Assembly (NCBI GenBank): GCA_902806565.1
Contig: CADCXA010000025.1
Coordinates: forward strand, 62,001-126,000
Length of the DNA stretch: 64,000 bases
Reading direction: 5' to 3'
From: Hypoxylon rubiginosum
Lineage: Eukaryota; Ascomycota; Sordariomycetes; Xylariales; Hypoxylaceae
Position numbers and translations under genes: made by a program. The notes under the pieces were generated by a model. It was not told the DNA's origin. It did no database searches and saw only the letters and a program-made list of their open reading frames with translations. Positions within the stretch are counted from its first letter, which is position 1. Each line of letters begins with the position of its first letter. Below, in pieces: positions 25,205-36,559 of the stretch.

Positions 25205-26507
25205 ATGGAACCCACTGAGGACGCTAACGCCACTAAGGCGGTACGTGCCACCAAGGAGGTACGTGCACCACATTTTCTCCCCCAGCTTTTCTCCAGCGCG
25301 AGACCGAGCAACCAACTTACATACTATTTTGTGTTGCAGCCTTTCAAGCAGCCTGTGAAGAAGCCCAAGCGAAAGAAGCGATCCAACTTGACACAGAAGA
25401 AGGGATCTAAGTACGGTCGCAAGATGCACGTCGAAGTAAGTTCTATCTTCATGTCAAGATTCTATCTTTCAATCTAGGTATCTACTTGGAATTGAGAACG
25501 CGCCTCTTTTTTTCTTTTCTTTTCAATTTCTACAATGTTTTGGATGCATCCTCGCCATCGCCGGCCATCATCGGCCATCATCTGAGGGAATACTGACGCG
25601 ATCTTGAAACCACAGCGCTCCGTCAAGCTCGTTACTGAGCAGCACAACATGTAAGTTACACTATCACCTTGTCGCTCCGACTGGCCACCTATCTATTTCC
25701 TTCAATTGGTACTAACTTGCTATGCGCTCCTAGTCCCAAGCCCTCTCCCATGGCTGACTTCCCTATGAAGGAGTGGAGTGTTAAAATCTACATCGTAGAC
25801 CAGCAGGGCAACGACCATCCCGCCAACTGCTTTACCAAGGTCACCTACAATCTCCACCCTTCTTTCGAGGACAAGACTCACCAGAGTAAGTGTTGGCCAA
25901 TTGCGTGTGTAGGAGCTTCCAAGTGGTAAAGTAGAGCTGACCAATTGCGTGTGCGTGCGCGTAGCCTTCGTCGAGCCTCCCTTCACTTGCGCCAACGAAG
26001 GTTGGGGTGAGTTCGAGATGTCCATCGACATGTTCACTACCGAGAAGGGTGGTAAAAGTACCATCTATCACGATCTGAACTTCCAATCCCCCCGCTACGA
26101 GAACGTCCAGACGGTCACCTTCAAGAACCCTTCCCAGGCCTTGCTCGCCATTCTCCGCGAGACCGGCCCGATCCCCAACGAGGATGACACGAAGGCCACG
26201 GCGAAGGCCCGCAAGGCTAATGACCTGAAGAAGAAGAAGACTGTCTGCGACTTCGAGAAGATGGCCGACGGTCTTACCAAGCTCACCGAGGATGATCTTC
26301 TCCACGTCATCCAGATGATTCACGATCATAAGACGGACGAGACATACTACAAGAATGACATCGAGGCAGGCGAGTTTACCGTCGACCTGTTCACTCTTCC
26401 CGACAGTCTCGCCAAGATGATCTGGGACTTCTTGGTAAGTCATAAAGAGGACGGGGGAGTTTTGGTAGATAGCTAACGTTAGGCAGGTGGAGATCAAGAT
26501 TGTTTAA
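25205..26507 (+). CDS. taf14: YEATS-domain protein, Taf14/Anc1-like
   Basis: A nuclear chromatin reader that binds acyl-lysine on histone H3 and is shared by TFIID, TFIIF, SWI/SNF, INO80 and NuA3-type complexes. Six exons join in frame: 25205-25240 (or -25258), 25340-25435, 25616-25650, 25734-25885, 25965-26434 and 26487-26507, giving 269 or 275 residues. A basic, nuclear-localisation-like segment (KKPKRKKR) precedes the YEATS domain, which begins near KEWSVKIYIVDQQG and includes YNLHPSF and EGWGEFEMSI, matching the acyl-lysine pocket region. After a Lys-rich linker the C-terminal helical domain (KLTEDDLLHVIQMIHDHKTD, LPDSLAKMIWDFLVEIKIV) matches the extra-terminal part of Taf14 that recruits partner motifs. 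The final exon is 21 nt. Two GTACGT donors 18 nt apart end exon 1. Confidence 0.92.
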
Positions 26508-28251
26508 CGGTCTATTATGGGCCTGTCTTCACGATTCTCGCGTATACGGTCTTGTGGTCTTCATTGAAGCAGGGTTTAGGTTGCATTTGCATTCTCATCG
26601 GCGTTTCACGGTCTGGTAGGACACGTCTTTAGGGTGGTTAACAAGAAGAGGCATTCGTGTAGGTTGGCATTTGGTCATTTGGCGTATTTGTGGTCCGCGT
26701 TCCTACGCTTCCTCCTACGATACCCTGCAAATAGTCACTCCGACAATGCAAAGTCAAGAAGATGTTTAATACTCGTGTCTCTCTCTACATGCTCGTGCTA
26801 TGCTTTATGTCAATGCGGGATGCTTATTGTCTCGACGTCGTAGTACGCGTAAAAGACGACCGATTCGTAAGCAATGATGTGGCAAGACTGTATTCGAGAT
26901 GGCCATTCGCGAACATGAAGCATCACATACTGGGTGCCTGACTATCTCATTTTGCGAATTGGGGAAGGAAAGAGGCCGATTGGCTGGCTGGATAGCTACA
27001 TATACCCAAGAATTATACTGAGGCTCGAGGGCTGTCGAGCTGAAAATGACATCACAAAGAGTCATAAAGTAAGGCTGAGGGGGGATCATCATCTGACAAG
27101 GCACTACGGGCAAGTCCTATTTAGTGGGGCTTGCGGAGAGTCGATGGGGGAAGTCGATGGGGAGCAATGGGGGAGCAATGGGGAAAGGCAAGACACATTG
27201 GAGACGGAGAACGATTCTCCTCATTCCCATTCCCAAGGTGAACGGAACAAGATTCGACAGGCAGGACACGGTGAAGAATGTGATGGGATGGGATAGGATC
27301 ATCATGCTGAATGGTAACGTGATCTTGTCATGCTGCTTCAGCCCCCCCCAGCCACAACCCGTCAGGAATACCATTGGTGGTATACAATTGCCGTTTTCGG
27401 TGATATTTGCATCCAAGGTCAAGTGTTTGGAAGGTTCTGTACCACTTGGCCGGTACTGGTCGGTGGATAATCTGGGTATTCTTGGCATTCTGCATTCTGG
27501 GCATCTGGCAAGTCATGTCTGGAAGGGTACGGTACCAGTCGCGTAGTTTTTTCTTCTTCATGTACATAACATACCTCATGTAGGTTACAGTGCGTCTTCC
27601 GTACTGGGTATACCTAAGATATATGCCTTGGATACATGAGGTTGGCACACGATATACATGATATACACACAACACTATAACATCTTCACCGACTTATTAC
27701 GTCGTATAACATGATGCGCCTAGGCAGGCAAGGTAGATATATATGTGTGTGTTACATATTAGCTACCTACATATGTACATTGTACATATTACGTCCGCCT
27801 AAGCTGCATATGGTATGTCTCTCTAAAGAGACCAACCCTCACAGCTGGTTTACCTGCCTAAACTGTACAGAGGTAACGCACCTACGATATACTCCCCTTC
27901 CTCTTGCGCTTATCGATGGTTGTCAATTATCAGCTGTCGCGTCGTCTCGCGTTAGAGATCTCAGACTTCAGATACCCCAGGTTACATATGTACTATGTAC
28001 TTATTGTATTAGGGAGACGGGACGGGAAGTGACACGGGGACCACAAGAACCACAGGAACTAGAGGGACTACAGGGACAAGGACTATACATATAGGTACGA
28101 ATGCGGAGTGTGACTTCAGACTTCAATTGGCATCAAAATTTAGGGTAATTAGCTGTCGGTGATGGAACGAGAAGGAAAGAGGTTGTCCCGCATGTCCCGT
28201 ATATGCCCTGTATCTCTCACTTTAGTGACCTAATTATCTCTATTAGTACCT

Positions 28252-28296
28252 AATCTCTACAATCTCTACAATCTCTACAATCTCTACAATCTCTAC
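28252..28296. repeat. 9-nt tandem repeat x5 (AATCTCTAC)
   Basis: Five perfect copies of a pyrimidine-rich 9-nt unit, closely followed by several TTTCACA units near 28330-28350. Confidence 0.9.
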
Positions 28297-28972
28297 ATTC
28301 CCTCGCCTTGACATTTGACATTCGACATTCATATTTCACATTTCACATTTCACATACATATCAATCCCACACTATCCCACTCTTTGCCATCCGTTCATTG
28401 GCAAAGAATCACATCCGATATCTGATTACTCGACAACCCGTGGGTCACCCCCGGACCATTGGGGACTATGGTACTTATCAACCGCTCCAATTGATTGCCT
28501 GCATTGCCCGCATTGCCCGCATTTCTCCCGATTCTTATTATCCTCTCCCCGATTACAAACTGAAATAAGCCAGTCACGGCTGCGGCTTATCAGAGTCGTC
28601 TCCGAGACAGCGAGACAGAACGAACCTAGACGGAAGCGAGGCGAGGCATTGGCATTGGAATCAACTCAATCTCTTGATCAAGTCGCCTTCCCTTTTCATT
28701 ATTCGTGGCCTCAACTTTGTTGATAGTTCGGCCTTATCCTTTCTTACCGCCAACTTCAACTACAACGACAACTTCCGGAGTGCTTGTATCACCTAAACCC
28801 TGCCCCCCCTCCCCCTTGTACATCGTGTGTTATGTGTAGGACAATTGTCCATACTGTATAATTCTCCCCCCTCGCGTACTGTGCAATCGTCGACATCCCC
28901 CCCGGAGTTCTTCTCCATTTCCATTTCAGCTCTCTCTCGGCGTCCAAACCCCGCAAATCCGAGAAAGCCCAC

Positions 28973-29034
28973 TACCTAAGCACCTACCTAAGCACCTACC
29001 TACCGCCTTACCGCCCTACCGCCCTACCGCCCTA
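28973..29034. repeat. Compound C-rich tandem repeat
   Basis: Two copies of CACCTACCTAAG pass into several copies of an 8-nt CCGCCCTA-like unit. The tract lies about 300 bases upstream of the regulator's start codon, probably in its leader. Confidence 0.8.
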
Positions 29035-29317
29035 TCTACTCTAGAGCAAGTATCGGGTTATTATAGACTCTCTCTCAATTGATAGATTCGATTCGTCCCG
29101 TCCCACTTCGCTAGACCGCTTATCACTGCCGCGCGCCATCGTCTAAGGCCTCGAATTCCCGTCGTAAGCCGAGCAGTGGTCGGCGCGCGGGGCGTTTCTA
29201 CGCGGTTGATGCCTGTGCGGGAAGTCGGAGCTCGTGTTGGAGCTGGAGCTGGAACCGTAGCCGTAGCTAGAGCCGAGACGACGCCCAAACAGGACGATAG
29301 CACCACTGGATCAGACC

Positions 29318-32300
29318 ATGTCTCAATATGCGAATACCGCCGCATCCGCTGCCGGCATGTCATCCGCCATCCAACAGCCTCGCCAATCCCTCCCCGCAAA
29401 TGGGACAAACTCGCAGCCCCAACCCCAGCCGCAACAACAAACGCCTCAACCTCCCCAACACAAGCGCGTATATCAGGCGTGTATTCCTTGCCGTAGGAGA
29501 AAGGTGCGATGCGACTTGGGAAGCGTAGACGACCCTCACGAACCCCCGTGTGTGCGCTGCCGCCGCGAGAGCAAGGAATGCTACTTCAGTGCTACGCGCC
29601 GCAAGCGTAAGAACGAAGAAGAAGTTGAGGAACCAGAAGACGATTACACCGTCCGTAACTCGAGAAAGCGACCACACTCCGAAGACACGCCCCCATTCAT
29701 CGATAGAAAGTCATACAGCAGCGTCCCGCTGACTCCAGGTGGCTCGACCGGCAGGACGCAGCCCCTAAGACGACCCAACTCGGAACATGAAGACGGGGGA
29801 AAGAGCAGTACGGGCCCGAGCTACGGCGATGCTGGCGAGGATTCAAACGCGCAGCTGGAGAATCTCGAAGCCCAAAGCGTCATGAGAAAAGAGGTCTACG
29901 GGCCCCACGATGCTCTCGACCTATTATACAAGGCTGCCACCGACAGGTCCGTCTTTGCGTCTCGCCTGTCTAGCATAACCTCGCACGAGCGAGCTACTAA
30001 TTATACCACCAGTCCGCATGATTTGAGTAGACATCATGAAAGCCTTACCTCCGTTGTTCGGCCTTCGCCCGTGTCTGTTCCCAATCGTAAGACACCACGA
30101 GACTATAACTCCAACTTCAACGGTCGTCCGGCTGGGCGCGCATCTTCTAAATCAGCGGACCTGATCGACCCGCTCCTACAGTCGTCAGCTAAGAACGACG
30201 AGGTGGCTGAGATGGAACGGCGACTGAATGTTGAAAATGAAGCCGGATACCAAGAGGCGATTGAGGCTTGGTCGAGGTTTAGATTCGTCAGGGCCGGGTG
30301 GTTTACGAAGGAGGAGGCTATCAAATATATCGTATAGTAAGTTGAAGTATGGTAGTTTTGGTTGTTTGTACCGTTACTAATACGTGCTCAAGCTACTACG
30401 AGTATCTCTCCCCCATGACGCCTATCTCTCCGCCGACGTTTCGCAGCCCGTCTTCGCATGTCACTTTGCTGACTGAAGAACCTATACTCACCGTCACCCT
30501 GTTGACGATTGCCTCGAGATACTACCGCATACGAGCTACGGGCGGCCATTGCAGATCGCACGCCATCCACGAAGAGCTCTGGAGATACCTTAGAAGGATG
30601 ATTGAAAGGTGCCTCTGGGGACAGGAGGCCTTCGGGGGTGGCTTCTGCGGATCTGGCGCCGATGAGTCTCAGACGTCCAGTACTGCGCCGTGGCGAGGTC
30701 TAAGGAAGGGCAGTCTTCGTACATTGGGCACAATCGAGTCATTGATGATTCTTACCGAATGGCACCCCCGCGCACTCCACTTTCCTCCCGACGAGGCCAT
30801 CGACGAGTTAATGCTTCCGTCTCGCGACGGGCCAATCGGGGACGACGAAGGTGGTCAGCGTCTCGGTGGCAATGTCGGAGGCCGGCGAATTGAAAGCTGG
30901 CTTGAGCCTGCGTGGAGGAGTGATCGTATGTGTTGGATGCTGCTAAGTAATGCGTTAGGACTCGCATATGAATTAGGTGTCTTTGATGATATCGATGTGC
31001 TACTAGCGACCAACGCTATCACGCGGCCAGAATATGAGGATGAGGCGTATCGCCTCCGCGCGACACGAATCAAGCGCTTGCTCCTGGTTTACTTGACGCA
31101 GCTGGCCGGTCGTCTTGGGTGGACCAACATGGTCCCCGAGAGCATCCGGAAAACCGATCCTGCTCTTTCTGGAAGACGGCCGATCTCGAACGAAGGCAAC
31201 ACGCCCGGAACCAACCAGTCGGTACTATCCAATACATTTAGCTACGTGCCAAACGTTGAGCTGGATGACCAGATCATACATTGCTGGGTTGGAGTCAGCG
31301 ACGCCATGCAATTGGGAAATGAGAGATTATTTCGGTCACGCAAGCATACTACCGAGATCATCCAGAGTGGAAACTACACGAGGGCGCTTAAAGAGTTCCA
31401 GCCGATCCTCAGGAACTGGTGGAGAGAATTCCAACGGTTTGAGATGCCAGAGAACATCCGCCACATTCTCACGATCGAATACGAATATGTGCGAATATAC
31501 GTCAACTCTTTGGCTTTACAAGCAGTTGTCGAGCGCTGCACAGTCAATGCTGGAGCGACCAGTAGTGCTACGCACGGAGGTAGTGTAGCTGTCGGGAACG
31601 CACAACTATCGCCTCAAACGCAAAACTATCTGGGTAACCTGCCTCTCGGCCATCTGGGCGGCTTTGGGCACGAAGATCAGGAATATGTCAAGGAAGTTGT
31701 GGATGGGTGTAGAAATCTTCTACGGACCGTTGTGGAAGGCCTTCTCAAGGAGGGCTATCTCAAACACGCTCCTGTACGAACTTATTTCCGAATCATCAGC
31801 GGCGCCATGTTCCTGCTCAAGACCTTTGCTCTAGGGGCTCCCAAGTCTGATGTAGAAGTCAGCATCAGCTTGCTAGATCGCACGGTGGACGCACTTCGAA
31901 CCTGCGTTGTCGATGATATCCACCTGGGTACAAGATTCGGCGACTTGCTAGAGTCTTTGACAACGCGACTCCGAGACCGTTTCAAATACGCCCCAGCGAC
32001 TGGTTCCAGCGAAGGCAAGAGTCCTCGCCCAAATGGCGAGGATCGCAAACCAGTCGTGACAAACGGGCATGCCCACATTAATGGTGTAGAGAATGGGTAC
32101 TTAAGTCATGCTAAGTTTCGAGAGGGACTAACTATTCCGGGTAAGTTTGTCGCGACGATACATCCATACGCCTTTTCAATGTCACTAACTGGTACCATAG
32201 AGCGTTCCTCGACCCCATCTGGCAATGTCACAGCGACCCCTTTCGACTTGTCCACAGGCAATTTCCCCTACCCTGCTGGGTCAGCTTCAGTCTTTGGGCC

Positions 32301-32559
32301 TAACGCTCCAGCCATGGGTAGCAATATTCTAGAAACATCCAACCTCGGTGATAGCATCTTCGAGGCGGGTCACGACTGGGGTGCGGACGACCAAATGTGG
32401 TACCTCCCGCCTGGACCTGGCTTGTTCCAGAGTATTACGGAGAACTCGAACGTGACGATGACAGATCAGGGAGTCAACGTAGGCGGCGTTGATTTGCTTG
32501 AATATATGGCCATGGACCCCCCTTCATTCAATCCTCAAATGGACGGTTCGGGATACTAG
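29318..32559 (+). CDS. Zn(II)2Cys6 transcription factor with fungal-specific TF domain
   Basis: A nuclear DNA-binding regulator. Exon 1 is 29318-30336 and exon 2 starts at 30393 (TAC-TAC-GAG-TAT reads YYEYL); a further probable intron of exactly 60 nt is 32141-32200. The product is about 1041 residues, or 1061 if that intron is retained. A Pro/Gln-rich N-terminus is followed by the zinc cluster C55-X2-C58-X6-C65-X12-C78-X2-C81-X6-C88 ([12 protein letters not shown] ... [11 protein letters not shown]), then a basic linker (RRKRK). The middle region ([47 protein letters not shown]) is the fungal-specific transcription factor domain. The cluster spacing and following residues resemble Aro80-type aromatic amino-acid regulators, but this is only a resemblance; the target genes are unknown. 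The C-terminus is acidic/aromatic and could activate transcription. Confidence 0.9.
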
Positions 32560-34261
32560 ATGTATCCGTACGTCGGTTAGCTAAATGACAAAGTGCGTCT
32601 TTACTTATTTTCGAAGACGGAGGAAAGGGTATATTCTACGCTGTTGCCAGTGGCCATGGCCGCAGGTGGTCGGGTGCCGTACAATTTTGGTGCTGCGGTT
32701 CCAAACCATTTTTCTTTGTCTTTTCTCGATTCTTATTTTCACTGTATCTTCCGGGTGGGGGCGTTATGCCTCTCGGACTGGAGGTAAGATGTTCATCCAT
32801 GTACTCGGAAACATGGCTCAGTGTCTCGCGACATACTTTATTTTTACGGTTGCTGTATGATTCTGCAACTTATAAGGGGACGGTTACGATGGGTTAGAGT
32901 CGGAAGCAGAGATACCCCCAGAGGCTTGAGCCATATTGCTTGCCTTTTCTCTCAGATTGCTTTCTCCTTGATTTCTTTTCCTTTTCTGCCCTTTCTGTTT
33001 TTTTCTCCTCTTCGTGTTGGGGTTTGATGGAAGAGATATACGATTAGTTAACATTGCTTTACGGATGAGAATTGGGGGGGGGATATAAAGAAAGGGTATT
33101 GCGAATGGGAAATTCAAAAGCCGCTGGGTTCGAGAGCCTCGCGGCTTGGCCTGGCATGATTTTCACGAATCACGAGATCGACGTTTCTGTGAATCTATGC
33201 TTTTCGCAGCGATAGCTTCAATGGGTAGTTTTAGCTAATTACATTACTAGTTTCGACTTGTAACGCATGTTCCATGGTGACATAGGTCGCCTCGAGAGAA
33301 TATGCCGATCGAGATAGGTTGTGTGTCCGACATGAATGAGTTCCCATCATCGCAAATACGATTTCGACCCAATTCAAGGATTTGCAAGGGACAGAGAGTG
33401 ACGACGGGGTGACGATGGAGAGCTGTTGAATATAAAAAAAGGTGAGTGACGTGCTTGTGCATATCGGGACCGGTGCTGCGCCGTATTCAATTTTCCAGGT
33501 ACCCGTGTTCAGCCAGTCAGCCCAGGGCATCGGGAAGAATGCTTCCTATAAAAAAAAAAGGAGAGAGAAAAACAGGTTTTACGTCCCTCCTTTATGCAGG
33601 ACTCGCCTTCTTGTGTTACCTATGTCTCATCCATCAAGCTGCAGCGGCAAGCAAGCAAATACCAGCATCGCTGGGCAACGCCATGCTAATATATATGAAT
33701 TCCTTTCGACAGATATAGTCGAATTTAGATTGGTCTCAGGCCCAAATGGCCCCTACACGGCTTATATGTATTCATTTATCCCTGACAGCCATGACGACGA
33801 GCTTCCTAGATGAGACCTGAAACGATGACATGCATGGAAAGGGGGCTACCAATGGGAATATCCATCCGGTATCTGTCCCGCCTTGCGGCGCGATCCCGCA
33901 GCCGAAGGAATCGAATAGTGGCCCTACCTGCGGAGGGTACCGTTGAATCGGAATCGCTGTTCCGAAAGTCATTGCTACTGAAGCCACCAAAATGCGACGC
34001 TGGGGCAGCCTTCTTGTTCAGCTTTCAAATGATAATGCACCATGCTCGCACTATGATGCTCTATGAGGAACCGAAATGGCTTAGGTTCAATCCTACGAAA
34101 TTTGGACTACTACCAAAAGTACCCCCTTTGGTTTATGCGTGTCCCCGGCAATCCTTTGCTTCTCGCGCGGCAGTCGTCGTCGGCGAGCTTTTTCTCTTTC
34201 TCTCCCTCTTCCCAATCTTACAACGTTTCTGCGTACCAAGAGATAGGCTAGGTACATAGTC
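32560..34261. other. Intergenic, no gene supported
   Basis: 1.7 kb with AT-leaning sequence, poly-pyrimidine runs near 32.95 kb and a poly-A run near 33.55 kb. No domain-bearing frame is visible on either strand. Confidence 0.55.
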
Positions 34262-35771
34262 ATGGCAGCTTCAACTACTGCGATGGCGACCTCGTCGGGA
34301 GCGTTGGGTGCGGCGAGTGCGGCGAGTGCGACGACAGCGCCTTCGGTCTCGGTTATTTACGTTACTGTACAACCTCTGTCGAATAGGTTTACGCCTCCGG
34401 CATCGTGCGGTGAGATGCGCCTCACTCAATTATCGTCGCCGGGCTATCAAATATGGTTAAACGAGCCACAGCCAGTGACTCAATCGCGGTTTGGCGACTG
34501 CTATCCTCCCGGTTTCATAGACGGATATACGAGTGGTCAGTTCAATGGCTGGGATCTGATGGCCCGAAGCTCCCGTGGTTGCTATCGAACATGAACTAAC
34601 GGATTGGTAGTATGTGATAACTATAACTACATCGTTCCCCTAATGCCCCATAAGGTTTTCTTTGTCGCGCCGCTCCACGATAGGCGCAGGCCGACCAGCC
34701 GTTGAGAGAAGATTTCAATTCCCCAAGAAATATTTCCTAATAGATAATAGGTATATGGTTCTTCGAGTTCCATCGCTCCCATGTTCTCTCCGTTGGTCTG
34801 CCCTGAAGGTTGGACTACGGCGAAGACGTGGACGAACGGCTACATCGCTTGTTGCGCCTCGTAAGTCATGATTCCCGCTCTCGAGACAGACGCGTCTATT
34901 CCACGGCTACCCTGCGCGTCGATTATATATGTATATACACCTAGGTATATTTATAGTAAGAATAATGGAGGCTTTCATGGACAAGATAGCTATAGGAGCA
35001 AGCCAGTACCTAGTCATGTACCCGGGTCTAATGATGGCGACAGTGGCTTTTTACTTCATCCCCCCGACACGACGATAGACAAAAACCGGCCTGCGTACGG
35101 AGGTACCTGTTATAGTAATTTCGCAGCTAGCCAGACTGTCAAAGTGACGGCATACGATAGCGCGGGCGTCACGGCGACGGTCGACTGGGTAGCATCAGGT
35201 ACTACCGATCAAGCCTATGCACATCCCATAGACGGCTTCCAATTAGCAGCGGTTACCAGTGCGGATTCACAAAATAGTGCATCTGGAATCCAGACACCTT
35301 CTTCGACGAGCTCAGTCGTGAGTATTAGATTCTCATACCCTGGATCGAGTTAGTCACTAATCGCGATCGCAGATTGCTTCATCCTCATCTTCTAATCTCT
35401 CGGGGGGCGGCATTGCGGGGGCAGTGATTGGTAGTGTGGCTGGACTGGTCCTAATCCTCTTAGCCGTGCTGTTCATGGCCCGGCGATACCAACGGCGGAA
35501 GAATCTAGGGCCCTCCTTCGTTGATAACGGCGGGCAATTCTCACAGCAGCATCAAAACGAGTGGAACAAGGAGCCGCCAGCCTTAGCGTCGCCTAGTACC
35601 GGCTACTTGCAGTCGCCTTATTACGCGCCGACCACCGGCACATTTGACAGTAGAAGCCCACCCTATAGTACCAGCCACCCTACTCCGCGATACGAACTCG
35701 GTACCCAAGAGCCTGGGGAGCTCGACTCGGGGTGGGCGGGACGCGAGCTCGAAGCTGGGTACGAAAAGTGA
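34262..35771 (+). CDS. Single-pass surface protein with Cys-containing ectodomain
   Basis: A putative plasma-membrane protein of a family common in Pezizomycotina with no assigned function. Supported exons are 34262-34535, 34751-34860, 35044-35317 and 35373-35771. The ectodomain contains conserved Cys motifs: PPASCGEMRLTQL, SRFGDCYPPGFIDGYTS, MFSPLVCPEGW, NGYIACCASGFLL and AYGGTCYSNFAASQTV. A Ser/Thr stretch leads to a Gly-rich membrane helix (GGIAGAVIGSVAGLVLILL), a basic stop-transfer (RRYQRRKN) and a Pro/Tyr-rich cytoplasmic tail. There is no classical signal peptide; the start is Ala/Ser/Thr-rich. The join between exon 1 and the exon at 34751 is unsolved: exon 1 ends in phase 1 (donor GTCAGT) while the acceptor TAG at 34748-34750 needs phase 0. 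A small middle exon (34611-34654) would fix the frame, or the gene may be damaged there. Confidence 0.65.
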
Positions 35772-36277
35772 TAAAAAGATGGGGTGTGGAGAGGCGGTCA
35801 GTAAAATTGAGGCTCTACGATATTAAGCAAAGCGCAAGTTACGATGAATTAATGTATCAATACCTATACCTACCTTTAGCTACTGTCGACCAAATGAATT
35901 CCTTCAGAGGTATTGGGATAGGAATCAATAGGTTGCATAGGTAGAGTTACAGGTATCAGGACGAATAGCATAATACGTGTTAATGTTACACATACTATAT
36001 CTCTTGATGCAAGGACATGGCCGATCAAAAATATCAATTGTAATCAAACGTGTTATAACTTGTGCATCAGACGAGCAAAGAAAGGGGGAAAGGGGGAAAG
36101 GGGGAAAAGAGAATACCGAAAGTGATTACAAATCACCGAAGAAACCACGCGACCGGTGGTTCCTTCTTATATTATAATAAGAGCCCAAATTCTCAACCAG
36201 TTGGGAAGGAGCAAGTGGGAAGTGGGTTCTTCCCGCCGCAGGAAGGAGCCGGGGCTTGTTCTGCACCCAAATCACAA
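35772..36277. other. Intergenic upstream of tRNA-Phe
   Basis: No gene. There is a short AAAGGGGG tandem run near 36078-36105. Open frames on the minus strand that run into the tRNA are artefacts. Confidence 0.6.
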
Positions 36278-36282
36278 GCGGG

Positions 36283-36314
<32 letters not shown>

Positions 36315-36370
36315 TCCAACTTCAGGATCATGACATCTGAAGGTCGTGTGTTCGATCCACACTCACCGCA
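36278..36370 (+). tRNA. tRNA-Phe (GAA) with 20-nt intron
   Basis: The D arm (GCTCAGTTGGGAGAGC), anticodon arm, variable loop (AGGTC) and T arm (GTGTG-TTCGATC-CACAC) fold normally. The anticodon GAA is 36311-36313. The intron is 36315-36334, directly after position 37, the standard eukaryotic site. The acceptor stem pairs 5' GCGGGGA with 3' TCACCGC except for a G5-A68 mismatch; position 73 is A. Internal A and B boxes are intact. T-runs near 36376 and 36383 could terminate Pol III. The retrotransposon begins 37 bases downstream. Confidence 0.93.
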
Positions 36371-36402
36371 TTAACTTTTGCATTTTTCTTCCGTTAAGAT
36401 AT

Positions 36403-36407
36403 TATTT
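36403..36407. repeat. Left target-site duplication (TATTT)
   Basis: Five bases immediately before the left LTR, identical to 42770-42774 immediately after the right LTR. Confidence 0.8.
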
Positions 36408-36559
36408 TGTTCCAGGCACCCACGTGGTCTGTGCACCCAAAGTGATCTATGCTTTGGAGAGCTTTTGGCTCGGTTTTACACTCAGCTTAGATTCTTAAAA
36501 ACCAAGCTTTTTATATTATTTTTTTATATTTATATTATTTTTTTTAAATAAATATAATA
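36408..36559. repeat. Left LTR, partly unmutated
   Basis: The first ~95 bases have normal composition (starting TGTTCCAGGCACCC); from about 36508 on the sequence is AT-only. It aligns gap-free with the right LTR over all 152 bases, with 41 differences, all C-to-T (22) or G-to-A (19) from left to right. Confidence 0.88.

Larger units (their letters stand above)
26508..29317. other. Long upstream region of the Zn-cluster regulator
   Basis: 2.8 kb without a supportable gene. It contains several short tandem repeats and pyrimidine-rich sequence from about 28.2 kb onward, consistent with a long promoter/leader of the transcription factor gene. Short frames at 27.1-27.5 kb on both strands have no family resemblance. 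Confidence 0.55.

Noticed and set aside
27124..27546. 140-codon plus-strand frame and its antisense partner
   Set aside because: Both strands are open over the same bases with no recognisable motif; likely chance in a long promoter region.
36126..36362. Minus-strand open frame beginning MWIEHTTFRC across the tRNA
   Set aside because: It is the antisense translation of the tRNA-Phe gene, a well-known spurious peptide in annotations.
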